A program made the translations under genes and the position numbers. This document shows positions 1 through 9,059 of a stretch of 64,000 nucleotides of DNA, in pieces (position 1 is the stretch's first letter; every line of letters begins with the position of its first letter). A model generated the notes under the pieces. It made no database searches. It was not told the DNA's origin and saw only the letters and a list, made by a program, of their open reading frames with translations. Source of the DNA: an uncultured Spirochaetales bacterium (GTDB lineage: Bacteria; UBP6; UBA1177); contig CACYHH010000005.1 of NCBI GenBank assembly GCA_902774115.1, positions 1-64,000 of the forward strand, read 5' to 3'.

Positions 1-2541
1 CCTGCTGTTAAAAGGCATGAAGTATTTCGTGAATATTGCGTTTGCCTCAGCTACAGAAACTTCGGTGCCGCCGAGAGTTACGTGACTTGCATCATTGATC
101 GTGTAGACTTTGTTGCAGTTCTGAGGCATAGTTTCCGGATTGAACCATGCACAGACAAGCTGGTCGGGATTGAGAACCGAAGAAACCGAGTTGAAGTCAG
201 GTCCTTTGGAAGAAGTTGTGATGTAGTTCGCAAAAATCATCATCTCTTTCTTCGTGGCTGCGTATCTGTCCGCCGCATTCGCGTTGCCGGTGAGTGCAGC
301 CTTTGCCTTGGCTGTGTAATCTTTCGGATTTGTTCCGTTATAAGTAAGCGGGATCATCGTGGAATCAAAGAGATCCGCCATGTTCGTGCTTCTGTTGTAT
401 GAAGTCGTTGCAGTGTAAAGTGCAGCAATCGCAGACCTGAGTTCAAGACCGTTTTTAACTGCCGCGACTGCGCCGCTTTCACGCTTTGCGTTCATGCGGT
501 TGTAAAATTCCGAAACAAAGAAGAGGTTTTCGAAAAGGTTGAGATTTCTCTGGTATCCAACAGGTTTGTTCATAAGCTCGTAGAGGTCGTTTCCGAGGTC
601 CGAGAAATGATCGCAATCAAGATAGGGAAGAAGCGAACTTTCCGGTTTATACTTTTCAAAACCCTCTTTTATGAATTTGATAGGTGAATATCCGCGGTAG
701 AATGAGCCGTCGCACCATCTTGCAACAAGAGCATCAACTGAAACCGGAAGAGAAGCCGCTTCGACTGTGAATGTCGAATAGTGGGCACTTGAGCTTGTTC
801 CCATCATAATGGGGTCGCCGGCAGCTGCCGTCATAATCGGATCACCGGCTGCGCTTGACATGATCGGATCGCCTGCTGAAGCCGACATGATAGGATCTCC
901 GGCAGCGGAGTTCATGATCGGGTCGCCCGCTGCCGAGGTCATAATCGGATCTCCCGCCGCGGCGGTCATGATAGGGTCTCCTGCTGCCGAATTCATGATC
1001 GGGTCTCCTGCCGCAGCCTGCATGATAGGATCTCCCGCTGCAGTTGTCATTATCGGATCGCCTGCCGCCGCCATCATGATCGGGTCACCTGCTGCCGAAT
1101 TCATGACATCGACCGAACCGTCGGCATTCGTTCTCGTTGCAGAAAGCATGATCGGATCGCCGCCGAAAACTGTGCCGAGTTCGTGGACGAAGTACATGCT
1201 GTCGCCTTCGAATGTGGCTCCCTCAGGCCTGAATTTAAGGCGCGAGACCTGATTCCCGCCTGCGGAAAGAACTTCATAACTTATTGAATTTATTTTGTTT
1301 CCGTTCTTTTTGACAACTGTGCCTTTCGGGATTACGCCGTAAATACCGTCATCAATCCTGAACGAAATATTCTTTGACGTGTCGCTTACATAGACCGTGC
1401 CGCCGTTTTTCTTCTGAAGGAAAAGAACTGTCGCGGAATCGCTGGATAATGTGTCATTATCAGCTGCGAGTTTTGCTCTCGCTACATACTCTCCTGGATT
1501 TGAAGTCGTGAACTTATAAGTCGCGGCTTCTGCCGATTTATTTTTCAAAGTCCATGTGATTTTGAAATTCGGAGCAACTTTCGCGCTGCCGCCTTCAACG
1601 CTGAAATTTGCACTGCTGTCGGCAGTTTCTCCGATCACGATTTCAGCTTTGTCGGAAACAACTCTGAAACCGTTGAAAAGTTTTGAAAATTCGGGAGATT
1701 CCTTCTTCGCGTCTTCCGCTATCTTTTCGGAAAGAGTCTTAGAATCAGTCGAACCGATGAAGGAAGATAGAAGTTTGAGTCCTTCGGAAATGCCCGAAAG
1801 TTTTGAATAGTCAAGCTCTCCCAGCCATTCGCCTGTTCCGAGTTTTGCGTAAGTTCTTATTTTTGTTTCGCTTTTTCTTAAATCGGCACAGGTCTTGTCA
1901 ACGAGATAAGCCGCAGTTGTGATTTCGGAAATATTTGCGACATGGTCGCTCATCCCTTTGAAGCAGCTTGCGAAATCGCCCGCTTTTACGCAGTAGGTCT
2001 TTGCTGCCGAGATGTCCGCATTGAATGAGAATTTTCCGTTTGAACCGGTATTTGCCGAAGCGATCTCTTCGGTTTTTCCGCATTCGACAAGGGCAACTGT
2101 TGAAGCGCTTCCAGCCTGAACGGTACCGCTGATCTTGTGATTTTCGGTCGCTTCGGGATTTACCGGAGTGTCGGTGTCCGGAGTTTCCGGAATATCGTTG
2201 TCTTCCGGTTCCTGAGGATTGTCGGAATCGTTGTTTTCGTCCGGAGTTACCGGAATATCGGTGTCGGAGTCGTCCTTTTCATCGGGCTCTTCCGTGTCGC
2301 CGGTATCTTCATCCGATACCTCAGTATCCGATGTGTCGGCGTCAGAGTCTTCATCGCCGTTCTCCGGCAGACAGACATCGTTTTCCTCGTCGCAGACAAG
2401 GCCTTCGTTACAGGTTTTGTTAGGATAGCAGGCGCCGTAAAGCTCACCCTGCTTCTTGCCGCTGTTTCCGCCGTTGCCGTCACCGCAGCTCACCATGAAA
2501 ACCAGACCCAGCATTGCCAGAAAAACCAACAATCTCTTCAT
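1..2541 (-). CDS. GDPIM-array lipoprotein (partial, 3' end beyond window)
   Basis: Reading on the minus strand from ATG at 2541 the frame is open to base 1, so at least 847 residues are encoded and the C-terminus is missing. A GGAGGAAAA ribosome site precedes the start. Residues 1-19 form a lipoprotein signal ending in VSC (Cys19). A short Cys-rich module and an acidic Asp/Thr/Pro linker follow to about residue 125, then an Ig-like/carboxypeptidase-regulatory-like segment and a ZU5-like segment (VIPKG near the start, P.GATF later). At 799-1095 lie eleven contiguous 27-bp repeats encoding the nonapeptide AAGDPIMxx, with a twelfth copy at 1147-1164. Directly after the array comes AHYSTF, matching the HF[S/T] strand of the three paralogues at 31386-40526. 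The remaining C-terminal part is not recognised and lacks the WRLP modules of the paralogues. Likely an outer-membrane-anchored surface protein; function unknown. Confidence 0.85.
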   Translation of the reverse strand, partial: MKRLLVFLAMLGLVFMVSCGDGNGGNSGKKQGELYGACYPNKTCNEGLVCDEENDVCLPENGDEDSDADTSDTEVSDEDTGDTEEPDEKDDSDTDIPVTPDENNDSDNPQEPEDNDIPETPDTDTPVNPEATENHKISGTVQAGSASTVALVECGKTEEIASANTGSNGKFSFNADISAAKTYCVKAGDFASCFKGMSDHVANISEITTAAYLVDKTCADLRKSETKIRTYAKLGTGEWLGELDYSKLSGISEGLKLLSSFIGSTDSKTLSEKIAEDAKKESPEFSKLFNGFRVVSDKAEIVIGETADSSANFSVEGGSAKVAPNFKITWTLKNKSAEAATYKFTTSNPGEYVARAKLAADNDTLSSDSATVLFLQKKNGGTVYVSDTSKNISFRIDDGIYGVIPKGTVVKKNGNKINSISYEVLSAGGNQVSRLKFRPEGATFEGDSMYFVHELGTVFGGDPIMLSATRTNADGSVDVMNSAAGDPIMMAAAGDPIMTTAAGDPIMQAAAGDPIMNSAAGDPIMTAAAGDPIMTSAAGDPIMNSAAGDPIMSASAGDPIMSSAAGDPIMTAAAGDPIMMGTSSSAHYSTFTVEAASLPVSVDALVARWCDGSFYRGYSPIKFIKEGFEKYKPESSLLPYLDCDHFSDLGNDLYELMNKPVGYQRNLNLFENLFFVSEFYNRMNAKRESGAVAAVKNGLELRSAIAALYTATTSYNRSTNMADLFDSTMIPLTYNGTNPKDYTAKAKAALTGNANAADRYAATKKEMMIFANYITTSSKGPDFNSVSSVLNPDQLVCAWFNPETMPQNCNKVYTINDASHVTLGGTEVSVAEANAIFTKYFMPFNSR
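799..1164 (-). repeat. 27-bp tandem array encoding GDPIM nonapeptides (11 + 1 copies)
   Basis: Eleven head-to-tail 27-bp units at 799-1095 and one detached unit at 1147-1164, read on the minus strand. Each encodes A-A/G-G-D-P-I-M-x-x. The conserved core is GG.GAY.CC.AT..ATG with synonymous third-base changes; the last two residues and the leading Ala/Gly vary. This is the longest of four such arrays in the window. Confidence 0.93.
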
Positions 2542-2595
2542 TTTTTCCTCCAGTATAATAAGTAAAACAACAATTTTTTATCAAAAGCGCGCGTT

Positions 2596-2623
2596 ATACT
2601 ATTGATTTTAGAGAAAAAAGCAA
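2596..2623 (-). promoter_or_regulatory. Predicted sigma70 promoter for the first lipoprotein
   Basis: On the minus strand TTGCTT (2623-2618) and TAGTAT (2601-2596) are separated by 16 bp, about 55 bp upstream of the lipoprotein start at 2541. Both boxes are imperfect. The spacing matches other promoters in the window. Confidence 0.4.
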
Positions 2624-2651
2624 GAATTTTGTACATTTCTTTTCTGCCTGC

Positions 2652-2679
2652 TTGAAACTGAAAGATTTAAGACTATAAT
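2652..2679 (+). promoter_or_regulatory. Predicted sigma70 promoter for map
   Basis: TTGAAA at 2652-2657, a 16-bp spacer, then a perfect TATAAT at 2674-2679, 40 bp before the map start. It lies back-to-back with the minus-strand promoter of the neighbouring lipoprotein. Confidence 0.65.
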
Positions 2680-2719
2680 CACGCGTTTTTTTTGCTAATT
2701 TGCTTTTTTTGAGGCTGAA

Positions 2720-3478
2720 ATGTGTGAAGAAATCATCATCAAAACACCGGAACAGATCGAAAAGATCAAAGCAGCCGGTCATGTCCTTGCCGAGCTTTAC
2801 CACGAACTTAAATCCTACATCAAACCCGGCGTATCGACGTTGCAGATAGATGCTTTTGCCGATAAATTCATCAAAAAACACGGCGGTCATCCCACTTTCA
2901 AATCGGTAGATGACTATGTCCACGCCACCTGTATTTCGGTAAACAACGAGGTCGTTCACGGCATTCCGAGAAAAGCTAAAATCATACAGCGCGGCGATAT
3001 CCTTTCTGTCGACTGCGGCGTTACGCTGAACGGTTACATCGGCGACAGTACGATGACCTACGTCATGCCAGGTGCGACGGATAAGGCTAAAAAACTTGTC
3101 GAAGTTACCCGCAGATGCCTTGAGCTCGGAATAGAGCAGTGCATTCCCGGCAACCACATCGGTGATATCGGCGCGGTAATTCAGGAATATGCCGAAAGCA
3201 ACGGATTTTCGGTCGTTGTCGAATATGTCGGTCACGGAACAGGCATTCATCTTCACGAAGATCCAGCGATTCCGCATTACGGCAAGCGCGGTGACGGACT
3301 TAAACTTCAGGAAGGAATGGTCGTCGCGATCGAGCCGATGATCAACGAAGGAACTTACAAAACGCGTACACTCAGCGACGGCTGGACTGTCGTCACGATG
3401 GACGGCAAACTGAGCTGCCAGTTCGAGCACACCGTCGCGATCACTGCAAACGGTCCAGTTGTTCTCACAAGTCTCTGA
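2720..3478 (+). CDS. map: Type I methionine aminopeptidase
   Basis: Removes the N-terminal methionine from nascent proteins in the cytoplasm using two divalent metal ions. The 252-residue protein has the usual length for the bacterial type I enzyme. Metal and substrate residues are all present: His80 (VVHGIP), Asp98 and Asp109 (SVDCG, GDSTM), His172 and His179 (GHGTGIHLHE), Glu205 (AIEPM) and Glu236 (FEHT), each shifted by one from the Escherichia coli numbering. The ATG at 2720 follows a weak GAGG. A consensus-like promoter lies 40 bp upstream. The stop TGA (3476-3478) directly abuts the stop of the convergent transferase gene, with no intergenic base. Function is certain by family. Confidence 0.97.
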   Translation: MCEEIIIKTPEQIEKIKAAGHVLAELYHELKSYIKPGVSTLQIDAFADKFIKKHGGHPTFKSVDDYVHATCISVNNEVVHGIPRKAKIIQRGDILSVDCGVTLNGYIGDSTMTYVMPGATDKAKKLVEVTRRCLELGIEQCIPGNHIGDIGAVIQEYAESNGFSVVVEYVGHGTGIHLHEDPAIPHYGKRGDGLKLQEGMVVAIEPMINEGTYKTRTLSDGWTVVTMDGKLSCQFEHTVAITANGPVVLTSL

Positions 3479-4882
3479 TTATTCCTTGACTTCCGCCAGA
3501 AGTTTGATCTCGTCTTCATCGCTTATCGGAGCGAATTTTGCAACGAGAGTTTTTGACATAAGTATTAGCATTGCCGATTCGCGCGAGCCGATTATCGGAA
3601 CGTTTTCAGTCCAGTAAAGTCTGACGATACGCGAACGTCTTGCCGAAATATCGAAAAAGTTGATTTTGTCCTTTTCACCGGTGGAAAAAAGGTTGTTTCC
3701 TTTGATATCGAGGATGTCGAAGCCTTTTATCGGAAGCTCCGAGAAGAAATTTTCGTTCGGATCAAGCGAAATCCTGTCGATAAAGAAGTTTTCGAGGTGC
3801 TTTTCAAGCGAATTTTCCTTCTTTACGCGGAATTTGCCGTAAATCATTTCGACATAGCCGAGCTTTTTGATGATTACGAAAACGATTATCGCGAAAACAA
3901 TGACTATCAGGAATGTATCAATGTTGGTGTCAAGGCTTTTCTTGAAGATCATCAGCATCGAAAGGATCGTGAAAAGGATCGAAATCGAATACATTATAAG
4001 CACGGTCTTGCGCTGATTGAAGCCGAGTGAAAGGAGAAAATGGTGTATGTGCTGCTTGTCGGCTGAGAAAATGGACTGGTGCCTGAGAAGACGCCGCATG
4101 AAAGCGAGAGTCGTGTCGAGGATCGGAAGACCCATCGCAATGATCGGAACAAGTATCGAAACCACTGCATGCGCTTTCGACTGGCTGCGAAGCGAAAGAA
4201 TAGCCAGAATGTAACCTATGAACATCGAGCCTGAATCGCCCATGAAAATTTTCGCCGGATTGAAGTTATAAATGAGAAAGCCGGTTACTGCACCGGCGAG
4301 AGCCAGAGCGACGAGAGCAGTCGGAAGATAGCCGTTTACAATTGCAAGCATCGCGATCGTCAGCGACGAGAAAAGGGTGATTCCGGAAGAAAGTCCGTCC
4401 ATTCCGTCAATCAGGTTGAACGCGTTAATGATGCCGATTATCCAGAAAACTGTGAGAATGTAGCCGAAAAATCCGAGTTCGAGCCTTCCCCACGGCATCG
4501 GGAGCGACGTGATCAAAGCTCCGTGCAAGGTCGCCATAACGGCGATTGCGATCTGGAAAAGGAATTTTACTTTTGCGTTTATTCCCCTGATGTCGTCAAA
4601 GAGACCGACAAGGCTTATTCCGAGACCGCCGGCAAAAAAGAGAAAAATGCTGTTGTTTGTTCTTATTTCAATTCCGCTGTGAACGTAAAAAAGAAGGAAT
4701 ATCGGAAGCAAAGTCCCGAGCGAAATGCCGATTCCGCCGATTCGCGGGATTGCGCCGCGGTGGATCTTCCTCTGATTTACCTGATCTACAAAGCCGAATT
4801 TGAGCCCGATTTTTATGAGTATGGGTGTCGCGATACAGACAAAGATAAACGAAATTATGAAAGAAGTTAAATAAGTTGTCAT
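3479..4882 (-). CDS. Undecaprenyl-phosphate sugar-1-phosphate transferase (WecA/TagO/MraY superfamily)
   Basis: Integral inner-membrane enzyme that moves a sugar-1-phosphate, usually GlcNAc-1-P, from a UDP-sugar to undecaprenyl phosphate, starting polysaccharide or O-antigen-type chains. About ten or eleven membrane segments fill residues 1-340. Motifs: DD at 96-97, NAFNLIDGMDG at 153-163, GDSGS at 215-219 and HIHH at 278-281; the last marks the WecA/TagO branch rather than MraY. Residues about 345-467 form a soluble C-terminal extension that I do not recognise and that ordinary WecA/TagO proteins lack. GGAGG lies before the ATG at 4882. No other glycan-assembly gene is adjacent, so the exact polymer is unknown. 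Confidence 0.9.
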   Translation of the reverse strand: MTTYLTSFIISFIFVCIATPILIKIGLKFGFVDQVNQRKIHRGAIPRIGGIGISLGTLLPIFLLFYVHSGIEIRTNNSIFLFFAGGLGISLVGLFDDIRGINAKVKFLFQIAIAVMATLHGALITSLPMPWGRLELGFFGYILTVFWIIGIINAFNLIDGMDGLSSGITLFSSLTIAMLAIVNGYLPTALVALALAGAVTGFLIYNFNPAKIFMGDSGSMFIGYILAILSLRSQSKAHAVVSILVPIIAMGLPILDTTLAFMRRLLRHQSIFSADKQHIHHFLLSLGFNQRKTVLIMYSISILFTILSMLMIFKKSLDTNIDTFLIVIVFAIIVFVIIKKLGYVEMIYGKFRVKKENSLEKHLENFFIDRISLDPNENFFSELPIKGFDILDIKGNNLFSTGEKDKINFFDISARRSRIVRLYWTENVPIIGSRESAMLILMSKTLVAKFAPISDEDEIKLLAEVKE

Positions 4883-4946
4883 TTTTCAGCCTCCAAATAA
4901 CACTGGCTTCAGTATTATGTGTTTTTCGGTCGAAAGCAAGATTTTC

Positions 4947-4974
4947 TTGATTTAGTAAAGGTTGGGAGAATAAT
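4947..4974 (+). promoter_or_regulatory. Predicted sigma70 promoter for aspS
   Basis: TTGATT at 4947-4952, 16-bp spacer, AATAAT at 4969-4974, 39 bp before the aspS start. Confidence 0.5.
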
Positions 4975-5012
4975 TAGCCGCTTTTTGAGTTTATTGTTTT
5001 TCGGAGGTTAAA

Positions 5013-6749
5013 ATGCTGCGTACTCACACTTGCGGAGAGCTCAATCTCGACAATCTGGGAGAGCATGTCGTCATTTCCGGATGGCTTACCCAGAAAAGAG
5101 AAATGGGACCGATGGTTTTCTTAATACTTTCAGACCGTTACGGAATGACTCAGGTTTTTGTCAGTGACCCCGTTCTTGCGGAATCGGCAAAAAAACTGAC
5201 GCTTGAATCGGTCGTTTCGGTAAGCGGAACAGTCATCGACCGCAAAGAAAACAGAACTGACAAATATTCGACCGGCGCGATCGAAGTCGAAGCTGATAAA
5301 ATCACGCTCATGAACCCGTCGAAGCCGCTTCCCTTCGATTTCAGAAAGGATGCTGCCGACACGATCAAGCTGAAATACCGCTACATCGATATCCGCAAAT
5401 CGGACATTCGGAAGAACCTGATCTCACGTTCCAAAGTAAGCGCACTTGTTCACGAATATTTCGATTCGCTCGACTTTGTCGAAGTCGAAACTCCTTTCCT
5501 CATCAAAAGCAGCCCGGGCGGCGCACGAGATTTCCTTGTTCCGAGCAGGCTCTGGCCGGGTTCGTTCTACGCTCTGCCGCAGTCTCCTCAGGTTTTCAAG
5601 CAGATACTGATGGTTGCAGGAATGGACAAGTACTATCAGGTCGCGAAGTGCTTCCGTGACGAGGCTCTCCGCGCAGACAGACAGCCCGAGTTCACCCAGA
5701 TCGACTTCGAGATGAGCTTTGTCGAAGAGGAAGACGTCATGGGTGTCACCGAAGGTCTGCTTTGCAAGATCTTCAAGGCGGTTAAAAACCTCGATATCAA
5801 GCGTCCTTTCAGAAAAATGTCCTTCAACGAGGCTATGGACAAGTACGGAAGCGACAAGCCCGACCTCAGATTCGGCATGGAACTCAAGACTCTTGACGCA
5901 ATATTTGCAAATTCTGAGTTTGCCGCTTTCAAAAACGCCGCAAACGATCCGAAAATGGTCGTAAAAGGTGTCGTTTTGGAAGGTCATGCGAAAGAACTTT
6001 CCAAAAACCAGATCAAAAAAATCGAGAAGGATGTTCAGGGCGACGGCGCGAAGGCGCTTGCCTGGATAAAGAAGGAAGATGGCGCGCTCGACTCACCGCT
6101 TATGAAATTCTTCAACGATTCCGAGAAAGCGCAGCTTGCTGAGATCATTCCTGAAAACGGGATAATGTTCATCGTTGCGGATAAAACGGGAGTCGCTCTC
6201 ACGGCACTTGGAAACCTGAGAAAAAGACTCGCTGCGGAATACAATCTTTACGACAAAAATTCCTACGAATTCGTCTGGATCACCAATTTCCCGGCTTTCG
6301 AAGTTGACGAAGAGACGGGCGAATGGGTCGCAAAACACCACGCTTTCACCGATTTCGATTTTGAGGCGGCAAAACGCGGAGATGACCTCGGCACGATCAA
6401 TTCGCGTGCTTACGATATCGTCATCAACGGTTACGAAGCAGGCGGCGGCAGCATAAGGATCCACAACACCGACAAGCAGAAAGAGGTTTTCAAATTCCTT
6501 GGGATCAGCGACGAAGAGGCAAAGGAGAATTTCGGATACCTCGTCGAAGCACTCGAATTCGGTGCTCCGCCTCACGGCGGCCTGGCACTCGGCTTTGACA
6601 GACTGATGATGCTCCTCAACAATACGGACGCGATCAGAGACGTCATCGCGTTTCCGAAAACTACGAGTGCGACATGTCTCATGACTGCTGCACCGGCACC
6701 CGTCACCGAAAAGCAGCTCAAGGAACTCTGTATTAAGACTGAGAAATAG
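5013..6749 (+). CDS. aspS: Aspartyl-tRNA synthetase (bacterial type)
   Basis: Class II synthetase charging tRNA-Asp (or tRNA-Asp and tRNA-Asn) with aspartate. The 578-residue protein has the N-terminal OB-fold anticodon-binding domain (about 1-105), the class II catalytic core with motif 2 [14 protein letters not shown] (from residue 214) and motif 3 GLALGFDRL (from about 523), and the GAD-type insertion of bacterial AspRS between them. TCGGAGG precedes the ATG. Whether the enzyme is discriminating cannot be decided here because no gatCAB or asnS is in view. The stop codon lies inside a perfect inverted repeat that looks like the transcription terminator. A tRNA-Asp gene is at 11901. Confidence 0.97.
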   Translation: MLRTHTCGELNLDNLGEHVVISGWLTQKREMGPMVFLILSDRYGMTQVFVSDPVLAESAKKLTLESVVSVSGTVIDRKENRTDKYSTGAIEVEADKITLMNPSKPLPFDFRKDAADTIKLKYRYIDIRKSDIRKNLISRSKVSALVHEYFDSLDFVEVETPFLIKSSPGGARDFLVPSRLWPGSFYALPQSPQVFKQILMVAGMDKYYQVAKCFRDEALRADRQPEFTQIDFEMSFVEEEDVMGVTEGLLCKIFKAVKNLDIKRPFRKMSFNEAMDKYGSDKPDLRFGMELKTLDAIFANSEFAAFKNAANDPKMVVKGVVLEGHAKELSKNQIKKIEKDVQGDGAKALAWIKKEDGALDSPLMKFFNDSEKAQLAEIIPENGIMFIVADKTGVALTALGNLRKRLAAEYNLYDKNSYEFVWITNFPAFEVDEETGEWVAKHHAFTDFDFEAAKRGDDLGTINSRAYDIVINGYEAGGGSIRIHNTDKQKEVFKFLGISDEEAKENFGYLVEALEFGAPPHGGLALGFDRLMMLLNNTDAIRDVIAFPKTTSATCLMTAAPAPVTEKQLKELCIKTEK

Positions 6750-6775
6750 CGCGGCCGCGCTATTTCTCTTCTTTT
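6741..6775 (+). terminator. Rho-independent terminator overlapping the aspS stop codon
   Basis: Bases 6741-6768 form a perfect 28-bp palindrome (14 bp each arm, centre CGGCCG), followed by CTTCTTTTT. The TAG stop at 6747-6749 lies in the left arm. Confidence 0.75.
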
Positions 6776-6838
6776 TGGCGCGCCGTGTCGTCGTGACGAC
6801 GTAACGACGGGACGCCGTGACGTTGAAGGCGCGCGTCG
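6776..6838. repeat. Octamer-type intergenic repeat (ACG-rich variant)
   Basis: Between the aspS terminator and the next lipoprotein is a GC-rich stretch with an 8-bp period; successive units include ACGTAACG, ACGGGACG and CCGTGACG. GGCGCGCC lies at the left edge and GGCGCGCG at the right. A related stretch on the other strand lies at 12030-12059. No reading frame or promoter is evident. Confidence 0.5.
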
Positions 6839-6920
6839 ACAAGAACGAAATTTTTCTCTTGTTTTTTTTCTGAAAACTCTTAAAATCATTTGTTTTGGTC
6901 ATTTCTATTTGGAGGAGCTT

Positions 6921-9050
6921 ATGAAGAAAAGATTTTTGATTTTCTCACTGATGTTTTTAGCTCTGATCATTGCTTCCTGCGGCGGTTCCGGCAAAGACAA
7001 TTCGAACACCGGCGGTGATGACAACGGCACGGGTGACAACTCAAGTGACAACTCCGGTGATAATTCCGGAGACAATTCAGGTAGCGGCGGCAGCGGCGGA
7101 AATCCCGATGCAGTATGTGGCAACAGAATGCAGGAAGACGGCGAAGTCTGCGACGGCGGCGCGAAAGAGTGTGCTGAAATCGATTCGGGTTACACCGGCG
7201 GCTACGCGATCTGCAAGGCTGACTGCACAGGCTGGGACAAAAGCAGCTGCACCGGGACACCGACGGATCCTGATGACGGTGATACTGACAGCAGCACCGA
7301 TCCTGATGACGGCGGTGATGCCGGCAACACAAACCCAGGCACATCGGATTCTTCGGCTGATGCTGACAACAGCGATCCGAGAGACGATGCGGACAAAATA
7401 AATTATATCCATCTTAAAGGTACTTCGATAAGTGTTGACGGCAAGAATGTCGATGTTTCCGGCACAACGGCTACGATCACCGCTTCAGGTGTTTACGAAA
7501 TCGACGGCACTTTGAGTGACGGACAGATCCTTGTCGATGTCGATAAAGACAAAGATGACGGAATGGTCCACGTTGTGTTCAACGGAATGAATGTCACAAA
7601 TTCGAAAAACTCTCCTTTCGCGGTAATGGGTGCGAAAGATGTCAGGATCTTCATCGTAAAAGATACGCAGAATTCCCTGACGGACGCAGTAAACTATGTT
7701 TTTACCGACGGTGCGGACGAACCTAATGCAGCGCTTTACAGCAAATCAGATCTTAAGATTGCAGGTTACGGAACTCTGACGGTAAAAGGCAGCTACAACG
7801 ACGGTATATCTTCGAAAGATGACCTTGATATCGACGGCGCAACCCTTGTTGTGAACGCTAAGGACGACGGTATCCGCGGCAAGGATTCGGTCGTTATCCG
7901 CGGCGGAAACATCACGGTAACTTCAGGCGGTGACGGCATAAAATCCGATAATACCGAGGCCTTGACGCTTTCAAGCAACGAAGATGATCCTTATGAGAAT
8001 GTCAAAGGTTACATCAAAGTAAAAGGCGGTTCTCTCACTGTAACTTCGACCGGCGGTGACGGGATCCATGCGATTTCGTACATCGAGATCAAAAACGGCA
8101 TCATCGACATTCAGTCGGGCGGCGGAAGCATTATCGAAGCAACATCAGGCGGCTCAGGCATGGGCGGAGGCGGCTGGGGAGGCGGCGGCGGTCCCAACGG
8201 CGGCGCACAGCAGTACAGCGGCACTGATTCTCTCAAAGGAATCAAGGCAAGTATTCCGAGTACGGTTACAGACTATGAAAACATCAACATGAACATGGTC
8301 TACATCAAGATTTCCGGCGGAACTATCAAGGTCAACGCGAGGGATGACGCGGTCCACAGCGGCGGAAATGTTGAAATCAAAGGCGGTGAGGTCGAGATCG
8401 CTTCGGATGATGACGGCATTCATGCTGACAACGAGCTTTATATCATCAACGGAACTGTCAATGTCACGAACTCTTTCGAAGGGCTCGAGGCGTGGTATCT
8501 CACTGTCACAGGCGGCGTAACTTCTGTTTTCGGCAGAGACGACGGCTGGAATGCGGCTGGCGGTGCCGACAGTTCGGCTTCTTCAGGCGGTCCCGGAGAC
8601 TGGGGCGGCGGACACGGCGGTCCCGGCGGCGGCAGTTCGAGCACAGGTTATCTCACGATTTCAGGCGGGATCCACTATGTAAAGACCGGTTCAGGCGATG
8701 TTGACGGTATCGACAGCAATGGTACGCTTACGATCTCTGATCCGGCTGTTGTTGTTGTCGAATGTCCTATCAGCGGCGGTATGGGCGGTTCTTATGACGC
8801 GGACGGCACTACGACACTCACAGGAACCAAGATGCTCGGGTTCAGCACTTCACGTTCCGAGCGGGCAACTAACTATAATGTAAGTTTCAACACGAACAAC
8901 TACTACGGAACTCAGAATGTCGCATTCAAGCCCACGATCTCCGGCAACTACATGCAGTCGGTCCAGGGGCAGCAGCCTTCGCAGATAAACGATGTTTCGG
9001 GCTACACTGCGCAGACAATGCCTAACGGTGTTGTGATTTACTACAAATAA
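6921..9050 (+). CDS. Beta-helical lipoprotein, Cthe_2159/DUF4353-like carbohydrate-binding family
   Basis: A 709-residue lipoprotein. The ATG at 6921, seven bases after GGAGGAG, gives a signal ending IIASC; an upstream in-frame TTG at 6909 lies within the ribosome site and is less likely. After an Asn/Asp/Gly-rich linker comes a Cys-rich CGN..E.GE.CD module of the type common in Myxococcota, then a second acidic linker to about residue 155. The rest is a chain of short Gly/Asp repeats such as DDGI, GGDGI and SGGTIKV, interrupted by Gly-rich loops (GMGGGGWGGGGG). This matches the Cthe_2159-like carbohydrate-binding family, predicted to be a Ca-binding parallel beta-helix. The assignment rests on sequence style, not an alignment. 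The next gene starts 9 bp downstream. Confidence 0.8.
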   Translation: MKKRFLIFSLMFLALIIASCGGSGKDNSNTGGDDNGTGDNSSDNSGDNSGDNSGSGGSGGNPDAVCGNRMQEDGEVCDGGAKECAEIDSGYTGGYAICKADCTGWDKSSCTGTPTDPDDGDTDSSTDPDDGGDAGNTNPGTSDSSADADNSDPRDDADKINYIHLKGTSISVDGKNVDVSGTTATITASGVYEIDGTLSDGQILVDVDKDKDDGMVHVVFNGMNVTNSKNSPFAVMGAKDVRIFIVKDTQNSLTDAVNYVFTDGADEPNAALYSKSDLKIAGYGTLTVKGSYNDGISSKDDLDIDGATLVVNAKDDGIRGKDSVVIRGGNITVTSGGDGIKSDNTEALTLSSNEDDPYENVKGYIKVKGGSLTVTSTGGDGIHAISYIEIKNGIIDIQSGGGSIIEATSGGSGMGGGGWGGGGGPNGGAQQYSGTDSLKGIKASIPSTVTDYENINMNMVYIKISGGTIKVNARDDAVHSGGNVEIKGGEVEIASDDDGIHADNELYIINGTVNVTNSFEGLEAWYLTVTGGVTSVFGRDDGWNAAGGADSSASSGGPGDWGGGHGGPGGGSSSTGYLTISGGIHYVKTGSGDVDGIDSNGTLTISDPAVVVVECPISGGMGGSYDADGTTTLTGTKMLGFSTSRSERATNYNVSFNTNNYYGTQNVAFKPTISGNYMQSVQGQQPSQINDVSGYTAQTMPNGVVIYYK

Positions 9051-9059
9051 TAGGTCGAT

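Noticed and set aside
809-1252. Plus-strand frame reading MIGSPAA repeats; similar frames lie opposite the three other GDPIM arrays
   Set aside because: They are complements of the 27-bp repeats: GDPIM codons read backward give ATG-ATC-GG-TC-CC. No ribosome sites, and the sense frames continue as lipoproteins far beyond them.
6093-6902. Minus-strand frame over the end of aspS
   Set aside because: Shadow of aspS, crossing its terminator palindrome; composition is Arg/Ser/Phe-rich with no family features.
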